Origin: Romanomermis culicivorax
Lineage: Eukaryota; Nematoda; Enoplea; Mermithida; Mermithidae
NCBI GenBank assembly: GCA_963922205.1
Contig: CAWUHX010000061.1
Location: 1,263,597-1,327,596 of the forward strand
DNA length: 64,000 nucleotides
Reading direction: 5' to 3'
Made by a program: the position numbers and the translations under genes. A model generated the notes under the pieces. It saw only the letters and a program-made list of their open reading frames with translations. It was not told the origin of the DNA and searched no databases. Below are positions 23,034 to 38,000 of this stretch, one piece after another (position 1 is the stretch's first letter; every line of letters starts with the position of its first letter).

Positions 23034-26000
23034 GTGAGTATAGAAAAAATTTGAGAATGTTTCTCTGAAGAGTAGAATTGAAAAGAATTCTGTCGTCTTT
23101 AGTCATGTCAGCCATCATTGCCCCGAATAGTTCTTTTTGGATATTAGTAGTAGTGAAGTCGGCTGAATTAAGTTAAGTTACAAAAATCAAGATAGCTTTG
23201 CATAAAAATTGTTTCTGCATTTCGTGGCTCTTTCAAAAAAGATAAGAATTCTTTCTAAAAACAAATTACATGCGGCACTTATTATTTTTTCAAACCACGG
23301 CTTACTAGCGAACGATCATCATCAAGAAATTGATTAGGGTACCCTTATTAGACGTCCCCAAGTTCGGAAATATAGGGGCCGTATGCACGAACGTCGCTAA
23401 CTTTAACACGTGTTAAGGACCTGAGCGGTGTTAGTTAAAACGTGTTAAATTGCTAACACGGCTTAAACTTAAGCGGTATGCATGAACGTGGATTAATGAC
23501 CGCTTACTTAACTCAGTGTTAAATTTCTTAACTCGGTGTTAAAAATTTTAAGCCGTGTTAAAGTTCAAAATATAACCTTTGGCAAGAATAGATTTGTCAA
23601 AAAAACAACATAAACAAAAAATGGTCTTTCTTTCTTATTCATTTGAGTGAAATTTGCTTTTCTGATTCCGTTGTTTTTCTTGTAAATAGATGCCGATAAA
23701 AATCGTGAAAGACGTAGAAGATACCGAATTTTTATTGGAATGCAGTTCCGGACGTGCTGACACTTTTGAAAATAAAAAAAACTGATTCGAAATCGGTGCA
23801 TGCGAAAAATTCAGCATGGGATGCCATTGAGGAATCGTTCAAATCTAACCCAAAAGTTAGAAATCTCTCCAAAAAGCAATTATGCGGCAAGTGGAGGAAC
23901 ATAAAAGCGGTAATGGTTTCACATTTGAATTTGATGTACTGTATCACAGAGATCCCAAGTGAAGCCATACTGTATATTAAAATTGCTGCCACAATTCAAC
24001 TCTGAAAATAATGCAAAAATAATGCGAATTAAAGTGATCATTTGTATTTACACTGGATACTCAAATTTGGTACCCATGAAAAGTATAAAAAAAATTTGAG
24101 CACGAGTACATATGGCATTCCACCTTAGCTGAAGTAGTTAATTATAATAGCACGTTTTTTGGCTACTCCTTGCACATTATCATTTTCATTTTCTTGAACC
24201 TGATCTTCATAATTTTGATCTCCGATATCCTCATCAACAAAATCGTTATTCATTTTTGCAAAATTGTATAACACAACACATGTGTAACGATTTAAATTTT
24301 CTTCCAGTAAAGTTGTCAGTTGAGTCGCGTTATTTTTGATCAGTTTGTATCTTATCCCAAATTCAGGATCAGAATATTTTTCAACTGGATTTGTACGATC
24401 CGAAAAAGTTGTGGTTCGAACATAATTATCAATATCCTCTTCATCCATATCTTCAAGAATGTACAAAACATCCATCACACAAAAGAAAAAACCACGTATT
24501 CCAGATTTCAGAAGAAAAGTGTTTTAACTCACCGTTATTCCTGGGGGGGGAGCAGGATTAAAATCTCGTGTTAATTTAACACGGTGTTAGCGCTAACTCA
24601 CGTTCGTGCATACCGCTTAACTTTAACACCGCTTAAAGTGCCGTTTTTAACATTGGATTAGCTTAAGCGGCGTTCGTGCATACGGCCCTAGGTAGGTAGG
24701 GGTATAATAATATATGATAAGGGTAGTACCTCCCAGCTTCACCCGTGACCTTTTTTTTGCTCACTATTTTCCGTCAGAGAGAGTGTATATTTCGTGAATG
24801 TAACAGGTGTGCGGCTATAGTACGCGTCACTTTTATTCTCCAATAACTTGTTCACCTTATAAAATGTTTTTGTTTTTTTCGCGTCGAATCCCCAACATTC
24901 TCCGCTTTTTCTAAACTTTTTTTTACAAAACAAGCGCAAAAGAGAAAACATTGGATACACTCGATTGCACAGCCCAAAAATTTACAACATAGACTCCGGT
25001 GCGGAGCGCCTGAAAACTTTTTTGGTCTTTCCTGGTTTTACAGCATGGAGAACTGTTTTTGGACCATGTAATCCTCAAAAAATGTCTTTCTACTTTGTAT
25101 GAACATACCCAAGAAAATCTTCGTACCGATCCAAAAACCATTGTTCGTACAAAAACCAGTGGCGCTGTGCATCTGTCAATTTTTTCAATTTCATGCATCA
25201 AAACCCAGTATGTGGTATATGCATTTTCAACTCTGTGGACACACTGAACGTATTTTTCTCAAACTGACCACGCACTCTAAAAACCCAATAGCAGTCATTC
25301 TTAATGTGTCCACTCACTCGTTTTCTTCAAATTGGCTTACCTGAGAAGACACTTTTCAAAGATTTGTATGCCAGGAAGTCATTTTTCTCTTATTTCACTC
25401 GACCAGCAAGTCATTCTTACCGGGGTGATCATACCTGTACTTGGGGGGGGGGGTTGGGGGGGGACCCCCCCCAACTTGGCCAACCCTATACCCAAAATCA
25501 TTTCCCCCCCAACCCCCTCCCAGTTTGGAAAAAAAAATTTTCAAAAAAGTGTATGTTTTTTGGCCTTTTTTGGAAAAAATTTCGACTTTTTCCTACCCCC
25601 CCCCCCAAAATTTCGGATTTACCCCCCCCCCCAACTGGTCGGAGGTCTTACAGGTATGGGGGTGCTAAATGAATTTCCAAAGCTTACATGGGATTAATAC
25701 TAGTGCTTCACACTGGGTACCCGAGTATTTCGGGTATTTCTACCCAACGTGTTAACAGGGCCGCTTCTCACGAAAAGTCCTTGTCGCGCATTTTATGAAG
25801 TCCTTGTCGCATCTACAATGAAGCACGAGAGAGACATAACGAGAAATTTTGCCCATATAAGTACTGGATACAGTATAAGAAAAAAAGTTGGAGAACTGCA
25901 CTGCATATTCATTGATTGGGTCGCAACTTAGCGCCCGTCTGACGTTGGCGCCCGTCCCTCTTTGCCGCCCGTCTCACTTTGACGCCCGTCTCTCTTGGCG

Positions 26001-29000
26001 GCCGTCTTACTTTGGCGCCTAGCCTTTGTGATTTTATCTATAAAAATTTTACGAGCGGTTTTAAATTTTACATTTTGTAATTACACGATAAAAAGTCTAT
26101 TGTACTCTTCTGTATGAAAATTATGTACCTTTTAGTAAACTGTTGTTTCCTTGTGCTATTGATCTTTATATTAATCTAAATCATAAAATCAATAGTACGT
26201 AGTGTGACAACAGTATGAAAATTTTACATTAGAGACGACGTGGATAGTAAAAAGTCATTTTGTTAATCCTTATTCCAGAGGTCCCCAAAATCATATTCTC
26301 CAGGTAGGGGTAAAGTTGGGAATTTGCAGGGCTAGTGTAGCTAAATTGATTTGGTCTCAAAATTAGGCAACCAGTGACCCCAATTACATGTATGCCCCCT
26401 CATACCCCTCTCTATGGGGCGGTCTGTCTTATTCTTTATTTTCTGTATAACATTTCCTCACTGTGTATAACATTTCTTCACTGTTTCTCTTTCATTCTTC
26501 CCTCTGTTTCAGTTTCTTTATATTTATTCTCATCATTTTGAGTTACACAATTCTATGTCTCACTGCTTTTCTGTTTCACCCCCCTCATACCCCTCCCTAT
26601 ATGATAGTCTGATCAGATAGTTGTAATGATTGACCAAGCCACCACGCTTTACCTATAAGTGTAACGTTCGTTTGAATAAAATGTGCTATTAGTCTGTCCA
26701 ACTTTTGCTTCTTAGCATTTTGCTTGGTTCATCTATGAGTTTTCCTAAAGAATTCATGAAACGCGTTCGTTCACTGATTTCTAAATACTTGCATATAGTA
26801 TCCGGATCCTAAAAATTTCAACGTGTGAGGCACTGGGTAATACACTACCAGGCAAAACTAACCGTCTATGCCGGTCGCGTCTAGGATGCATCCAGAACGC
26901 GTCCGGGACGCACTCAGGACGCGATCAGCACACTATACCGACAATAAAATTGACAGGCCATGTGCTTGTGTCACACAAAGCCAAAAAAAATTTGCTGATG
27001 CTTCCTTCTTACCTCCCTATAGAAAGCACACATTATTTACCAGATATAAACGAAAGGTCAATTGTTGTCATACTGTATGTAAAAAAAAATGCATATCAAC
27101 GACCAGGGCCGTGCACAAGGGGGGCCGCCCCCCCCCCCCATTGAGGCAGCATGCACACATATTTCTGCCTGGAGACCCACGCAAAAAAATGTCATGAATT
27201 TTGTCGCGGTTTAAGCCGAAAATCATTCAACATTGAAAGTTTCTGAGTCCTATTTTAGACAAACTTCATAGTTTGCGAATAGTTTTACACCAGATGTCCC
27301 CAAGGTCAGATTCTTCAGGTAGGGGTAAAATTGAAAATTTGCGGGAGTAGTGTTGCTAAATGTCCACTAAACACGTCATTTGTCTCAAAATTAGGCAGCC
27401 AGTGATCGATTTTAAGGACTTTAGGTAGGGGTAATACCCCCCTCATACCCCTCCCCATGGGGCACTCTGTTTTACACTATAATTAAAAGTAAAACGAACC
27501 GAAAGAGTGAAACTCAAAAAAGGACGTATTTTGTGAAAAATTCGAAGTTTTCCCTTGGAAAGTCATAAAAATTATTGTTCAGTTTGGTGGGAATTAGATT
27601 AAATTCCTCCCGGTTTTTCTAATAGCGAACTATTTTTTGGAAAAAATGTTGATTATAAACACGTTTTGTTTACAAATTTTGTTCGTATAGCCAAATTTAT
27701 TTGTTGAAATCACAATAAATTATAATTCAATGCATACATGTAACGGGGCCCCGAGGTCTTGGTGGGTCGGCCGGGGGTCACTGATTTCCCAAAATTTCAA
27801 AGGTCTCTGAAAAAAATCGATTTTTTCACCACGACTCAAAAAGTCGTAATTTTTGTCTAAATAATCGTAAAAATGTATTACTGGTGCGAAACGCCTAAAA
27901 AGTTGATGTTTTTGATCATTTTCAGTTCAAAAATTGACATTTTTCGTCAAAAAATTTTCCCAACCAAAAGTAGGGAGGTCCCTATGACTGCCATATGGCT
28001 AGCCATAGGATTGGAAAATCTTCGTGGGGGGGGGATCCAATGGCTAGCCATATGGCGGATAATTTTTTTGGGGTTTCCTGTAACATTTTCCCCCTTACAT
28101 TTACGATTGCCGGCTTTGGAATAAAAATTTTCAATGACAAGATTTCGTAACAATTTTGTGTTTTTTCAAGATTTTCTTCATGAAAAGCGTCTGAGTACCA
28201 TTGGTTCCAGATTTGTTGAACAAGATTTCCGTTTCGTTGTATACGCGGGCAAAAACTCATTTCGCTTATTCATACGAAGAAAAATTTTGGATTTAAACAA
28301 CTTTTCTGCTCAAATCTCCGGAAACAATATGTCAAACTTTAGCGTCCCCTTGTGAGAGTGCCAGAGACATCTTTTGCGTAAACCAACAAAAATAGGTTCA
28401 AACTAGAAAGCATTGCTACAAGTAGCCTGTGGAAATACTGTTTTCCTTCGATGGATACCCTAAAATTTCCTTCGACCCAATAAATTTGATGCCGAGCGTG
28501 ATTTTCTAAAATGTCTCTGGACCTCTCTCGAAAAAAATTTCGAATTTTCAAACAAATTTTTATTCAAAAGACTAAAATTTTAGTCTGGGAAATCATCCTT
28601 TCATATACTGGTGCGAGACGCCTAGAAAGGACGCGATCGTTTTTTTCATCGTTTTTTTCGTTTTTTTCAAATATCTTGAAAATATAATTTGTTCTCCATT
28701 AAACATCGTATTCTGAACACATACTGTACTCAATTTTTTGTCGATTCATCTTGTAACGTACGTTTTTTGTCAGTTTTTTGTGTTATTACCGCGGAAATGA
28801 CAAAAAGCAAATATTTGAACAGTAAACTGACACTTTGTTCGTCTGTCTGCAAATTTGTTATTCACTTTTTCTAGAGTCTTTTTGCTTGTTAAAGTGGTTT
28901 ATTTTCAGCTACAAAAATCGAATTTTGTTAATTTTGTCCGTCGCGAGATTATTTTTGACTTTGACGGTTTTTATTCTGGGTATGTACGCTCCGGGTATGA

Positions 29001-32000
29001 TAACAATTGAACGTAGAGGTCAATTTACTTATCGGCAAATGGACGACGGTGATCCTCTGAGTTCAAGAGTAAATTTGATTTAGAAACGAAATGATTAAAT
29101 TTGGTCCAAAATGTTGAATTTTTTTATAGTACGGCTCGACTTCAGAATTAGAATCGGGCGCTTCTTCTTCATCTTTATCTCCCCCTCAATTTCAACATTC
29201 GTTGTCAAATTCGAAATATTCTTCCGAATTTTTAAAATCTATAGACTCGTTGCGGATCGGCGATCAAAATAAAATTTTGCGACAAGATTTTCGTAAGTTT
29301 TCTTCTCATTTGAGTCGAAATTTGGAGAAATTCACCACCAACGTCGGTCGAAAGCCGGAAAATTCGAGTAGAAATCGTTACGATAACGTTCTGCCCTACG
29401 ATTACAATCGGGTCTTATTGAAGTGGAAGAAAAACGATTATATAAACGCTAGCTTTTTGGATGTGAAGTTGCCGAGAGGGGCAAAAAATGTGCGATATAT
29501 TGCGACGCAAGGGCCTTTAGAATCAACGGTGGAAGATTTCTGGGCGATGGTGTTCCAAGAAAAAATTTATATTATTGGTAAAAATGATCTTACGGAGAAT
29601 TATGATTATCTTCATGCATAAAATTTTTTACCAGCGCACCTGAAATTGAGTGATTTTCAATTTTTTCCTACTGTAATGCGAAGATTTTATGCTCTGGAAT
29701 TTTAGACTATTTTTTATTTAGAAGATTTTTAGACTCTGTATCGTTCGGTTCACTAACTAGTCATTATAATTTCCGAATTTTACTGTTGAAATCTGTGAAT
29801 TTGGAGTTCTAAGATTTTTTGAGGCTGTGAAAACATCCTGCTGTAGTAATTAAGACCACAATTCCGTACCCGCCAGAAAGTGATCGCCCGTAATTTAAAC
29901 ACACTTAGTCACAATTTTTCGTGCTTCTTTGAGTTAATAAAATTTGAGAAATATTTTTGACACCAGAATTTTCAGGTTTTTGAATTTTTCTCAATTTTCG
30001 AAATAGAAGGGCAGGTAGAGTCAAAATTCAAGCTTTTTTGACGGCAAAGAATTTTATCATTTGTCAGAAATCGGAATTCAGTGATTTATAAAAATAAAAT
30101 ATAAAAAATAGATTATGTGACATGAAAATATGAAAATAGATTGTGTGACTTGACGTACAGGAACGCTTCCGCCGCCAGCAGAATTTTTCTCAATTTACTC
30201 TGCAATCAGCTGAAGATTTGAATAATTATCAGACTTTTTCGGTCTGATCGCTTTTTGAATTGTACATTTAAGCCACCGATTTTTCTTATTTCTCAGTTAA
30301 TGTCAATCGCTGATTATTCTGAAATTTGACGTTAGAATTTGAATTAGTCAACTTTCTAGAGATTTGCGAAAAAAGCAGGAGTGGAGGTTTACTTAAGGCA
30401 ACAACATTTTCCGTTCGGATTCGTAGTAGATTCCATTTAGATTTCAAAATGTCTTTTATCGGATCGAATCGGAACCAATTCTCACGAAAAAGTGTGTTAC
30501 TGAAATCTAATTCTCTCCGGATTCAGAAACTTCTCGTACGTACCAAAGCTGGAGATAACATGAATATGCTCTCAAATCGCGTGCCAAAATCCAGATGCAA
30601 AAATTGTCGTTCGATTTTCCGTGCGGTGTAATTAATTTAAGGATTGCTTTTGCTACTAGGTTTTTTCGTCTTCGAGTAATGAATTAGAAAATCTAGAATT
30701 TAACGTCAGATTTTTCAACAGACTACAATATGCAACTACTAGTTTGGATTTTGGTCAAATTTCGATGCGAAAAATCCGCCGCCAATAAATATTTTGCTTT
30801 TATCTATCACATGTTCTTGTTATATTCCTGTTATTTTTCCAGTCATGCTAACACATCTTATCGAATCCGATTTGCACAAATGTTGTAAATATTGGCCCGA
30901 AGGCCAAGACAAGGATGCCGCAATGGAAATAGGCGGCTTGTTGATCAGTTGTTTGAACGTTTCAACGCCCAATAAACAGACGGTCATTAGAGAATTTTCG
31001 CTCATCCACATCGAAAGCCACTTGGAAATGAACGTCGTACAATTGCAGTTCAAAGGTGAGCGTGAAAAAACCAGAAAATTGATTAATTTTTATAACCATT
31101 TCAGCAGTGTTTCTGAATTAAGTGAAGTTTTTGTTGCAATAAGATTGACAAATTTTCACGAAGTCTCCAATCTTGCTCTGCATTTTTTTGGAATGTGTTC
31201 GTGCGGAAAGCAGTTTTTTAGGTCTGTTAAATAATATACCACTCCTTAGACAAGGTTTCTGGAAGGGTTCAACTCAATTGTGATACGCAAAGAATGTTCG
31301 ATTTTTGACATAGACTAGTGCGTCAGACATGCGTCTTGTAACCTTACTTAGTATTAGGCCAATAAGTAAGCTACGATTTACTGCGGAATTTATTAGCGTA
31401 GAGTGCGTATTGAGAATACAATAGTGCTCGAAAGGTCAAGTTTTGAGAAAAAATTTTTTTTCACAACAATCCCAATATCTACTGCTAAACCTCAGAAGCA
31501 CCAAAAGAAACAGTAGATAGTTTACGTTGTCTTCTACCCAGTGTTTTTTTTGCACGAGCTCTTTTGTACGGGGCAAAAAAATCACCAAAAAAGTTTTGCA
31601 CGCCGAAAATTTTTTTTGTACTATTAACAGGGTTTTTTTGTACAACATGAGATAATACGTTTGGGATGATGAAAACTGTTATACATTACATGATAGGTGA
31701 AGGTAGACATTCTGAAAGCCGCGTCTGAGCTATATGTAATACATAATAATAATTATTAAAGTTATAACCGGCGCGAAGCGCCGTTCTAAAATGCACCAAG
31801 TTGATGTGTTGATCTTTTTAAAAAAATGTATGAAGGAAAAATGAGAATCTTCCTTCATTAAGTATAATGATAATTGAAGATCGCCAATTAGACATGAAAT
31901 AATACGTTTAAGACGATGAAAACTATTAAAAATTAGTGATAAGTGAAGGTAGACATGCTAAAAGTCGCGCCTGAGCTTGAAAATAAATAATAATGATTAT

Positions 32001-35000
32001 TAAAGTTATAACCGGCGCGGAGCGCCGGAAAATTTTGAAATTTGGGTCTACTAAAATGCACCGAAATGTATTTTTTCTATATGAAAACACCAAATTTTTT
32101 CCCACAATTGATAAATATTTTTTTGCACGGTGCAAAAAAACTGGAAAAAAAGTTTTGCATGAGCAGAAAAAATTTTGCACAGTGCAAAAAAAACACTGCT
32201 TCTACCTGCTAACAACAAATTACGAAAATCCATTTACTGCTAAGGTGTCGCACGACATGGAGTATGAATACCATCTTATAATTACATTTTCTGATAATTG
32301 CGACCTCGATTGTAGGAAGGTCACTAACTTGATACATTTTGAAAATGAAACATTAGAACATGTTTCGTATGCTGAATATTAAGTTAACCCTCATCTTGCA
32401 TAAAAATTAAGATTGACATAGCTAGAGTACCGCAAAACTAAGAATTTTCGTATTTTTTAGTATTTCTCCGTCCATTTACGACGCTTGAGATGTATCGGCC
32501 TAGGCATGAAATGAAGTAACTTTGTGGTTGAACATTTATCAGATGGGAAACACAAAGCTCTATAATGAGGTATAAAAATGTTTTTCATATTCTGCATTTT
32601 ACACTTTTTACCAAATTTTAAAATGTCAAAAATGATAAGGTAAAAATGGCGAAAAAGTTTGTCAATTCTGATAACCTGTTTTTATTGCATTATCGACTCA
32701 TGAGACCATGCTTCTTGTTGGTACTTTCAGAAGGAATAAAACTCTCGTCTTATTCCGATTAAGTTAAGCCCGATTCATACTTCTGCTCGTTGCTCGGCGA
32801 GCGTGCTCGGAGCTGTGCTTGGAAATATTCGGCCAGCACAGCGTCGAGCAAGCTGCTTGGCGCGCAAATATTTGGTCGGCGAGCCGAACCCCGAGCACAA
32901 AAAATTTGCTCGCCGAGCATGCTCGGCGTAGTAGAAAATTTTTCTACTCCTCCGAGCATGCTCGGCGAGCAACCTATGTTATAAGTATAGACGCGTCTCA
33001 GACTGGGATAATTTGTCAAAAATTAAACAATGCGCGCACGATCAATGATAAATTATGGGTGCTCTGATCGATAGGTAGTAGGCATGTATCGGGCTAGAGA
33101 ATATCGGGTTGGGTCAGGCATTAAAAATACCAAATACGGTCACGGGTCGGGTCAGAGACATCTAGCAAACCGGGTCAAGGGTCAAAAATATGTTCAGTTC
33201 ATAAAGTGTAACACAAGCACATACTCGCCGTCATACATGCGCATAAGGGGGGAGAGCCCGGGGATTATCCCTGGGCTGGGCCTTAGGTAAGGGATTTACT
33301 GTCAATCAATTTTGGCCAAACAGTCTTAAGCTGTACAATCAGTGGTTGCAAACATGCACACGGGCAGGGGTCCCAGGGCATAGGAAGAGACCAAAATTGG
33401 TCCTTTAGTAATTTTTTCTAGAAATCAGGTATATGATAATTTTTTTACTTTAAAATGAAATTTTATTGCCTTTTGTATAAATAATTACTCAACAAAGTTG
33501 TTTGCTGACATCAATCATAAACCGTATTTTTAATTGGTCTTTTTTATAATCTAATCTTTTCAAAATGTTTGTTGCATTTTAGTTTGCCAAATTTGTGGCC
33601 CACAGTAAACGTTTGCCAAATTTTTGACCTATGGTAAGCTTCTGCTTAATTTTTTAGGGTAGGGTAAATCCATACTCTGTCTGTACCCTGTGTGCACGTA
33701 TGAGTGGCTTCTTTGCTAAATCATTTCTTAGCTCCATTATTGACAAATCGATATTCACACTAAAAGTTCTAGTCAGTAGAAATAACTGAACATCGGAGAT
33801 ATCCTAAATAAACTGTACTTTTAAAAAGATTAGGAAAAAAGTTTGCTATCCAACGAATTTGGGATTTATCCCCGGCCTAAAACTGGTACCATGCACATGT
33901 ATGCTCGCCATGTTACATATTTCTTTATTATTTAGTGCAGATAAACACTGAAAATGATAAATGAATATTGCTTTTAAATAGTAATTGCTGCTTTGAGAAA
34001 CGAGAAATGAAACGAGGCAAGGGAAATGAGAAATAAATAAAATCTTTCTCTTATTCAAGGCAAAAAAACGAAAATCAATCCGATCTACGATTTTTGAAAA
34101 CAGATAAAAGAATCTGGAATGATAACCAATGATGGCATGCCCTTCTTGTCTGCCGAAATAATGTGTGTTAAGAATTTAATTTTTTGCTTAATCTCAAAAA
34201 CTGCTCCTTGAAAACTTTCCCTCGGGTACTAGATTTATCTTTGTCGCTTTTTTATTAAGTGCTTGTAAATTAAAGAATGACCAACATCGGTGTTCACACA
34301 AAAGTTTCACTACAGAACCTTTTGATTACAATAGAAATTATAGAACACTTAATCTGAAACAGTATTTCACCTGGAAAAGTTTTGCTCTCAACATGATATT
34401 GTTGAATAATTCTTCGTGAATTATGGAAATTGAACGATTTTTAAGCATACTGTTTCAGAAGGTGAAGGCTGAAAATTATTCATCAACCAGTGTGTCATAA
34501 TGCATTGAAGGGAAAAAGCACATTGTCATTTCATTCAACATTTTTCTTATCACAATTAACCATAAGTGACCCAAGATTATTGAAAATGAGAAATGACTAT
34601 CGCTTTTAAATAGTAATTGCTGCTTTGAGGAACGAGAAATGAAACGAGACAAGGGAAATGAGAAATAAATAAAATCTTTCTCTTATTCAAGGCAAAAAAC
34701 GAAAATCAATCCGATCTACGATTATTGGAAAAAGATAAAAAAATCTGAAATGATAGCCAAAGATGGCATGCCCTCCTTGTCTGCCGAAATAATGTTTGTT
34801 AAGAATTTAATTTTTCGCTTAATCTCAAAAACTGCTTCTTGAAAACTTTCTCTCAGGTACAAGATTTATTTTTATCTCTTTTTTATTAATTGCATGTAAA
34901 TTAAAGAATGACCAACGTCCGTGCTCACACAAAAGTTTCACTACAGAACTTTTTGAATATAATAGAAATTATAGAACACAATTTGAAACAGTATTTCACC

Positions 35001-38000
35001 TCGAAAAGTTTTGCTTTCAACATGATATTGTTGAATAATTGTTCGTGAATTATGGAAATTGAACGATTTTTAAGCATACTTTTTCAGAAGGTGAAGGCTG
35101 AAAATTATTCAACAACCATTGTGTCATAATGCCTTGAAGGGAAAAAGCACATTGTCATTTCATTCAACATTTTTCTTATCACAATTAACTAAAAGTGACC
35201 CAAGATTTACACTTGCCCAGTAAGTAATCACATGCAGGGCTGATTAATGCAAAAATTGTCATAGAAAGCAGGATATTATCGATCATAGACCACCGGCCGA
35301 TATTTAAAAAAGTCAATTATCAGCATATGCCAATACATCGATCATTCCCTACCTTCATTGGAAAACTACCGAGAAAATTTTATTCTTGAAATATATGTAA
35401 TAATGACTAAATTAATCTCATGTAAAACAAAATTTTATCTGTTTTCTCTTCCAACAGTGAAAATAATCAACTTAATTTTTTGACCCGTGACCTTCAAGGC
35501 ACAGAGTTATCCTAGATAACGGCTAAGGTCAAGTGGGTCAGAAACCATTGTGTAGGATCGGATAGCATAGCTAGTCAAAAGCTCCGAGACATCTCTAATC
35601 TCTAGATTTATTTGTAAGATTTCATTTTTTTGTTGTAAAGTTTTTGCAATGTCTATTCGAAAAAAATTATCAGATGATGAAAAATTTGAACGTATTGAGC
35701 TTGTTCATGAAGAAGAATTCATGTTTAACGTTTTATTCCCAGATTACAAGGACGTTAGGAAAAAACGCCATACTGATTTTATGGTTCGTACATGGAAAGA
35801 AATAAGTAAGCATTTTAGGAGAAAAATTTGCTCGCAAAGTGTGAACCAACTCCGAGCATACTTGCATACTTGGCGAGCATGCTCGGGGTAAATTTGTTCG
35901 TCAAGCAGAAGTATGAACCGGGCTCCATGTCATTCTTACATTGTTTAGTTAACCGATAGGTAAATGTTCAGTTAAAGCTTTAATTGCTGAACTCACGTTC
36001 TGTTTGAATAAAAGTTCATGTGGTTTCATTCAGACTTTCCCGAGGTTTAAAATCTAGGTGCAGGTAAAATCGTATATGATACAGTACTTTTCCCATGCCG
36101 CATTGCGACCTTTTTTGTACTTGCTAGGTGAGGTCACAGTGGGTGTACATTTCAGTGACTCCCTTGATACAGTACGTGTACAGCTATGAACACCTACAAA
36201 TCACTTATTCTCCTGTCAAATCGGTGGACACTGTAAACATATTCTTCTCATACTCAGCACGCATTCTCAAAATAATAGTCAATAACAGCAGGTTTTTTCC
36301 GCACAGTGCGGATTTTTTTGGGCGTCGTGCGGAAAATTTTTGGAGAGTTTTCCGAGCGGAACTGAAACAGTTTTAATGTTTTTAGTGATATCTAATGGTG
36401 GTGCGGAAAATTTTCCATTCGATTTCCGCAAGAAGCGGAACGGCTGGTGCGGAGAAAAAACTCTGTTAACAGTTCTTCTACAAGTGCCAACTTTCTCAAT
36501 TTCCTTCAAATTGGCTTACCCATTATGAAACTTCCCAAAATTTTGCGTACCAATAAGTCATTTTTGTCAAATTTCACTCGACAAGTAATTCATTTTTACC
36601 GGGTTGGTAAATGAATTTCTAAACCTGTGTAATCCCCCTTACCCCTCCACCTAACGGGCGCTCAGTTTTCATTGTATTTAAAACAGCGCTTCAACTCAAT
36701 ATAAGTTATCGATTGATTTTTTTAGAAAACGTACATATTTGCTGCTCACTATTACTGATTTCGCAAACTTCAGCATATGTCAAAACACATAGTTTCAAAT
36801 TACTCAAGTACCAAGACGTTAGAACCGAAGGTGGCTCTGATTCGAGCCACAGTAGTTCACTAAGCAAAAGTGACGAATAGAATGAGGACATTGATGAAGT
36901 TGTTATTTGTAAAAACGACGATTTTTGATTTTTCACCAAAATTTCTGATATGTTTTATTTAACTTTCTTCTCGAACTTTTTTTCAAGATTTCTCCCTTCC
37001 AGTCATTAGCAGGTGTGCAAACATTTCTATTAGCACGACTCTGGCCATGCTAAAAAACTGATATCTATTTCTGGAGCTCAAAATTTCCGAAAACTTCCCT
37101 ATGCAGTGAATAGGTTACGATGTCTCCTAGTTGCCCACAAAAAATAGCAAAACTTAATGTACTGTAAAGGAAATTTTATTCACAAAAAAACTGTTAAAGA
37201 TTTAAGTAATTAAATTTTGATATTCAATTTTTCATCAACAATTGGAGCTTTGGGAATGGACATAAATAGAAAAACAAAGCATGACAAACTTGTGAGGCAA
37301 ATTGATTCGAAATAAATTGCTTATCATCTGGAAATAGTACTGGGTAATTTGTATGTTCTGTTTTATCTTTGTCACATAAATCGTCTGCTTCAGCAGGATA
37401 GCAGTAGGTTCCTTGCTCTTCAAGAAGACGACTTGACTTGCTTTCCATGATCAGAAACTTGCAACTTTTTGCACTAGAAATTCCTCTCTGGAAAATTGTC
37501 CATTGCACGTCAGTCTGGACATCATTTCAGCATCAAACTGTTGTTTAAGATGAATTCCTTCATCAAATTTTCTTATTAGCATAATTTTCTTATTAGCTTC
37601 CGCAGTAGATATTATTTTTGTCGAAAAATCCAGCTTTTAAACTATCATTATCGTTGCATTTTTAATATTTTAAAACTTGCTAAAAATGTAAAATGTAAAA
37701 TAGAAGCATATTTTTATATCACATTATAGAGCATTGCATTCCGCATCTAATGAATGTCCAACCATAACGTTACTTCATGCCTAGGCCGATACATCTGAAT
37801 TGTCGTAAATAGACAGAAAATGTTTAAAATGCTAAAATGCCTCACTTTGTGGTACTGTAGCTATGCGACTTTTTTTGCAAGATGAGAATTACCTTGATAT
37901 TAGCATACGAAATTGTTCTATTGTCTCATTTTTAAAATGTATCAAGTATTGATTCTCCCACAATAGAAGTCGCAATTATGAAAAAATGCAATAATAAGAT

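Larger units (their letters stand above)
23376..24688. mobile_element. PIF/Harbinger element, internally deleted, in intron 1
   Basis: Ends GGGCCGTATGCACGAACGT and GTTCGTGCATACGGCCC with TAG at 23373-23375 and 24689-24691. Subterminal TTAACACGG phrases line both ends. It carries relics of both Harbinger proteins in opposite orientation, transposase (minus) and Myb/SANT-like (plus). It sits inside a decayed CAGA-type element whose parts lie either side. Confidence 0.87.
32767..35924. mobile_element. Element with CTCGGCGAGCATGCTCGG terminal arrays and a MADF exon
   Basis: Ends AGCCCGATTCATACTTCTGC and GCAGAAGTATGAACCGGGCT. Next to each end are palindromic CGAGCATGCTCGG units (32785-32975 and 35840-35890). 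No clear TSD: TTA at the left, CCA at the right. Contains a MADF exon, a 630-bp tandem duplication and a nested CATGCAC element. Confidence 0.68.

Noticed and set aside
30326-30631. 101-codon frame in intron 3 of the phosphatase gene
   Set aside because: Shortening by splicing to exon 4 gives an intact PTP domain without it; the frame has no motif.
37224-37508. Minus-strand 94-codon frame in intron 4
   Set aside because: Mixed composition but no family recognised and no start, splice or repeat context to support a gene.
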